A stretch of DNA of 5,995 bases from Caldifarciminota bacterium (GTDB lineage: Bacteria; Hydrothermota; 32-111; QNBC01), in NCBI GenBank assembly GCA_015486655.1, contig WFRF01000085.1, positions 1-5,995 of the forward strand, given 5' to 3'. Shown here in pieces: positions 5,949 through 5,995 of the stretch (the stretch's first letter is position 1; the number at the start of each line of letters is the position of its first letter). The notes under the pieces were generated by a model that was not told the DNA's origin, ran no database searches, and saw only the letters and a list, made by a program, of their open reading frames with translations. The position numbers and the translations under genes are program-made.

Positions 5949-5983
5949 ATTATATGCTGTATTAACTGGAATTCCGGCATATA
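5949..5983 (-). promoter_or_regulatory. Probable promoter of the kinase-regulator operon with overlapping inverted repeat
   Basis: On the minus strand a perfect TATAAT -10 box (5954-5949) lies 52 bases upstream of the kinase ATG. No good TTGACA-like -35 box is present at 16-18 bases; the hexamer there is close to CCGGAA. This suggests an activator-dependent or weak promoter. A 7-bp inverted repeat, TATATGC (5951-5957) and GCATATA (5977-5983), overlaps the -10 box and brackets the palindrome GGAATTCC (5968-5975), so a repressor or activator site is possible. The promoter call rests mainly on the -10 box. No sigma-54 -24/-12 element was seen. Confidence 0.45.
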
Positions 5984-5995
5984 CATAGCAATAAC

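Noticed and set aside
5949..5995. Sigma-54 promoter autoregulating the kinase operon
   Set aside because: No GG and GC dinucleotides at the required 10-base spacing in a TGGCAC-N5-TTGCA-like context were found upstream of the kinase.

Overview
The window is an AT-rich stretch of bacterial chromosome. Every gene I can support lies on the minus strand, so it is transcribed from high to low coordinates. There are two gene blocks separated by a roughly 400-base intergenic region full of small inverted repeats. The gene content (sigma-54 enhancer-binding protein, multi-spanning sensor kinase, bacterial SRP protein, RssA-type patatin) fits a Gram-negative, probably anaerobic or thermophile-related lineage. 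A Deferribacteres-like bacterium is my best guess, from general protein flavour only; nothing in the window proves it.

Upstream block (5995 to 3063): a promoter-like region with a TATAAT box precedes a membrane histidine kinase. It has six predicted membrane segments, then PAS, HisKA and HATPase_c domains, in an arrangement like PilS. The kinase overlaps by 4 bases (ATGA) with its partner, a full-length NtrC/PilR-type response regulator (REC, sigma-54 AAA+ and Fis HTH). Together they form a complete two-component system for switching on sigma-54 promoters. No target gene and no clear -24/-12 promoter was seen inside the window.

Intergenic region (3062 to 2661): this holds no gene. It contains at least three unrelated-looking palindromic repeats: a GAAGTTAGAA-type repeat folding into a long imperfect hairpin, a CCCCTCAGTC...GGAGC double hairpin, and an ATTCCGG/CCGGAAT hairpin. 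They resemble small dispersed intergenic repeats seen in many bacterial genomes. At its low-coordinate end is a strong extended -10 promoter.

Downstream block (2660 to 1): that promoter drives a tight three-gene run. First comes an RssA-type patatin-like hydrolase, then ffh (the SRP GTPase), whose start codon directly abuts the patatin stop codon, then purA (adenylosuccinate synthetase) 12 bases further on and cut by the window edge. The promoter sits so close to the patatin ATG, with no Shine-Dalgarno sequence, that a leaderless or nearly leaderless mRNA is predicted. Ffh and PurA are housekeeping proteins for membrane-protein targeting and AMP synthesis.

I found no convincing previously undescribed multi-gene system. 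The items most worth a second look are the predicted leaderless operon start, the mosaic of repeats, and a DTQGR sequence where Ffh normally has DTAGR.
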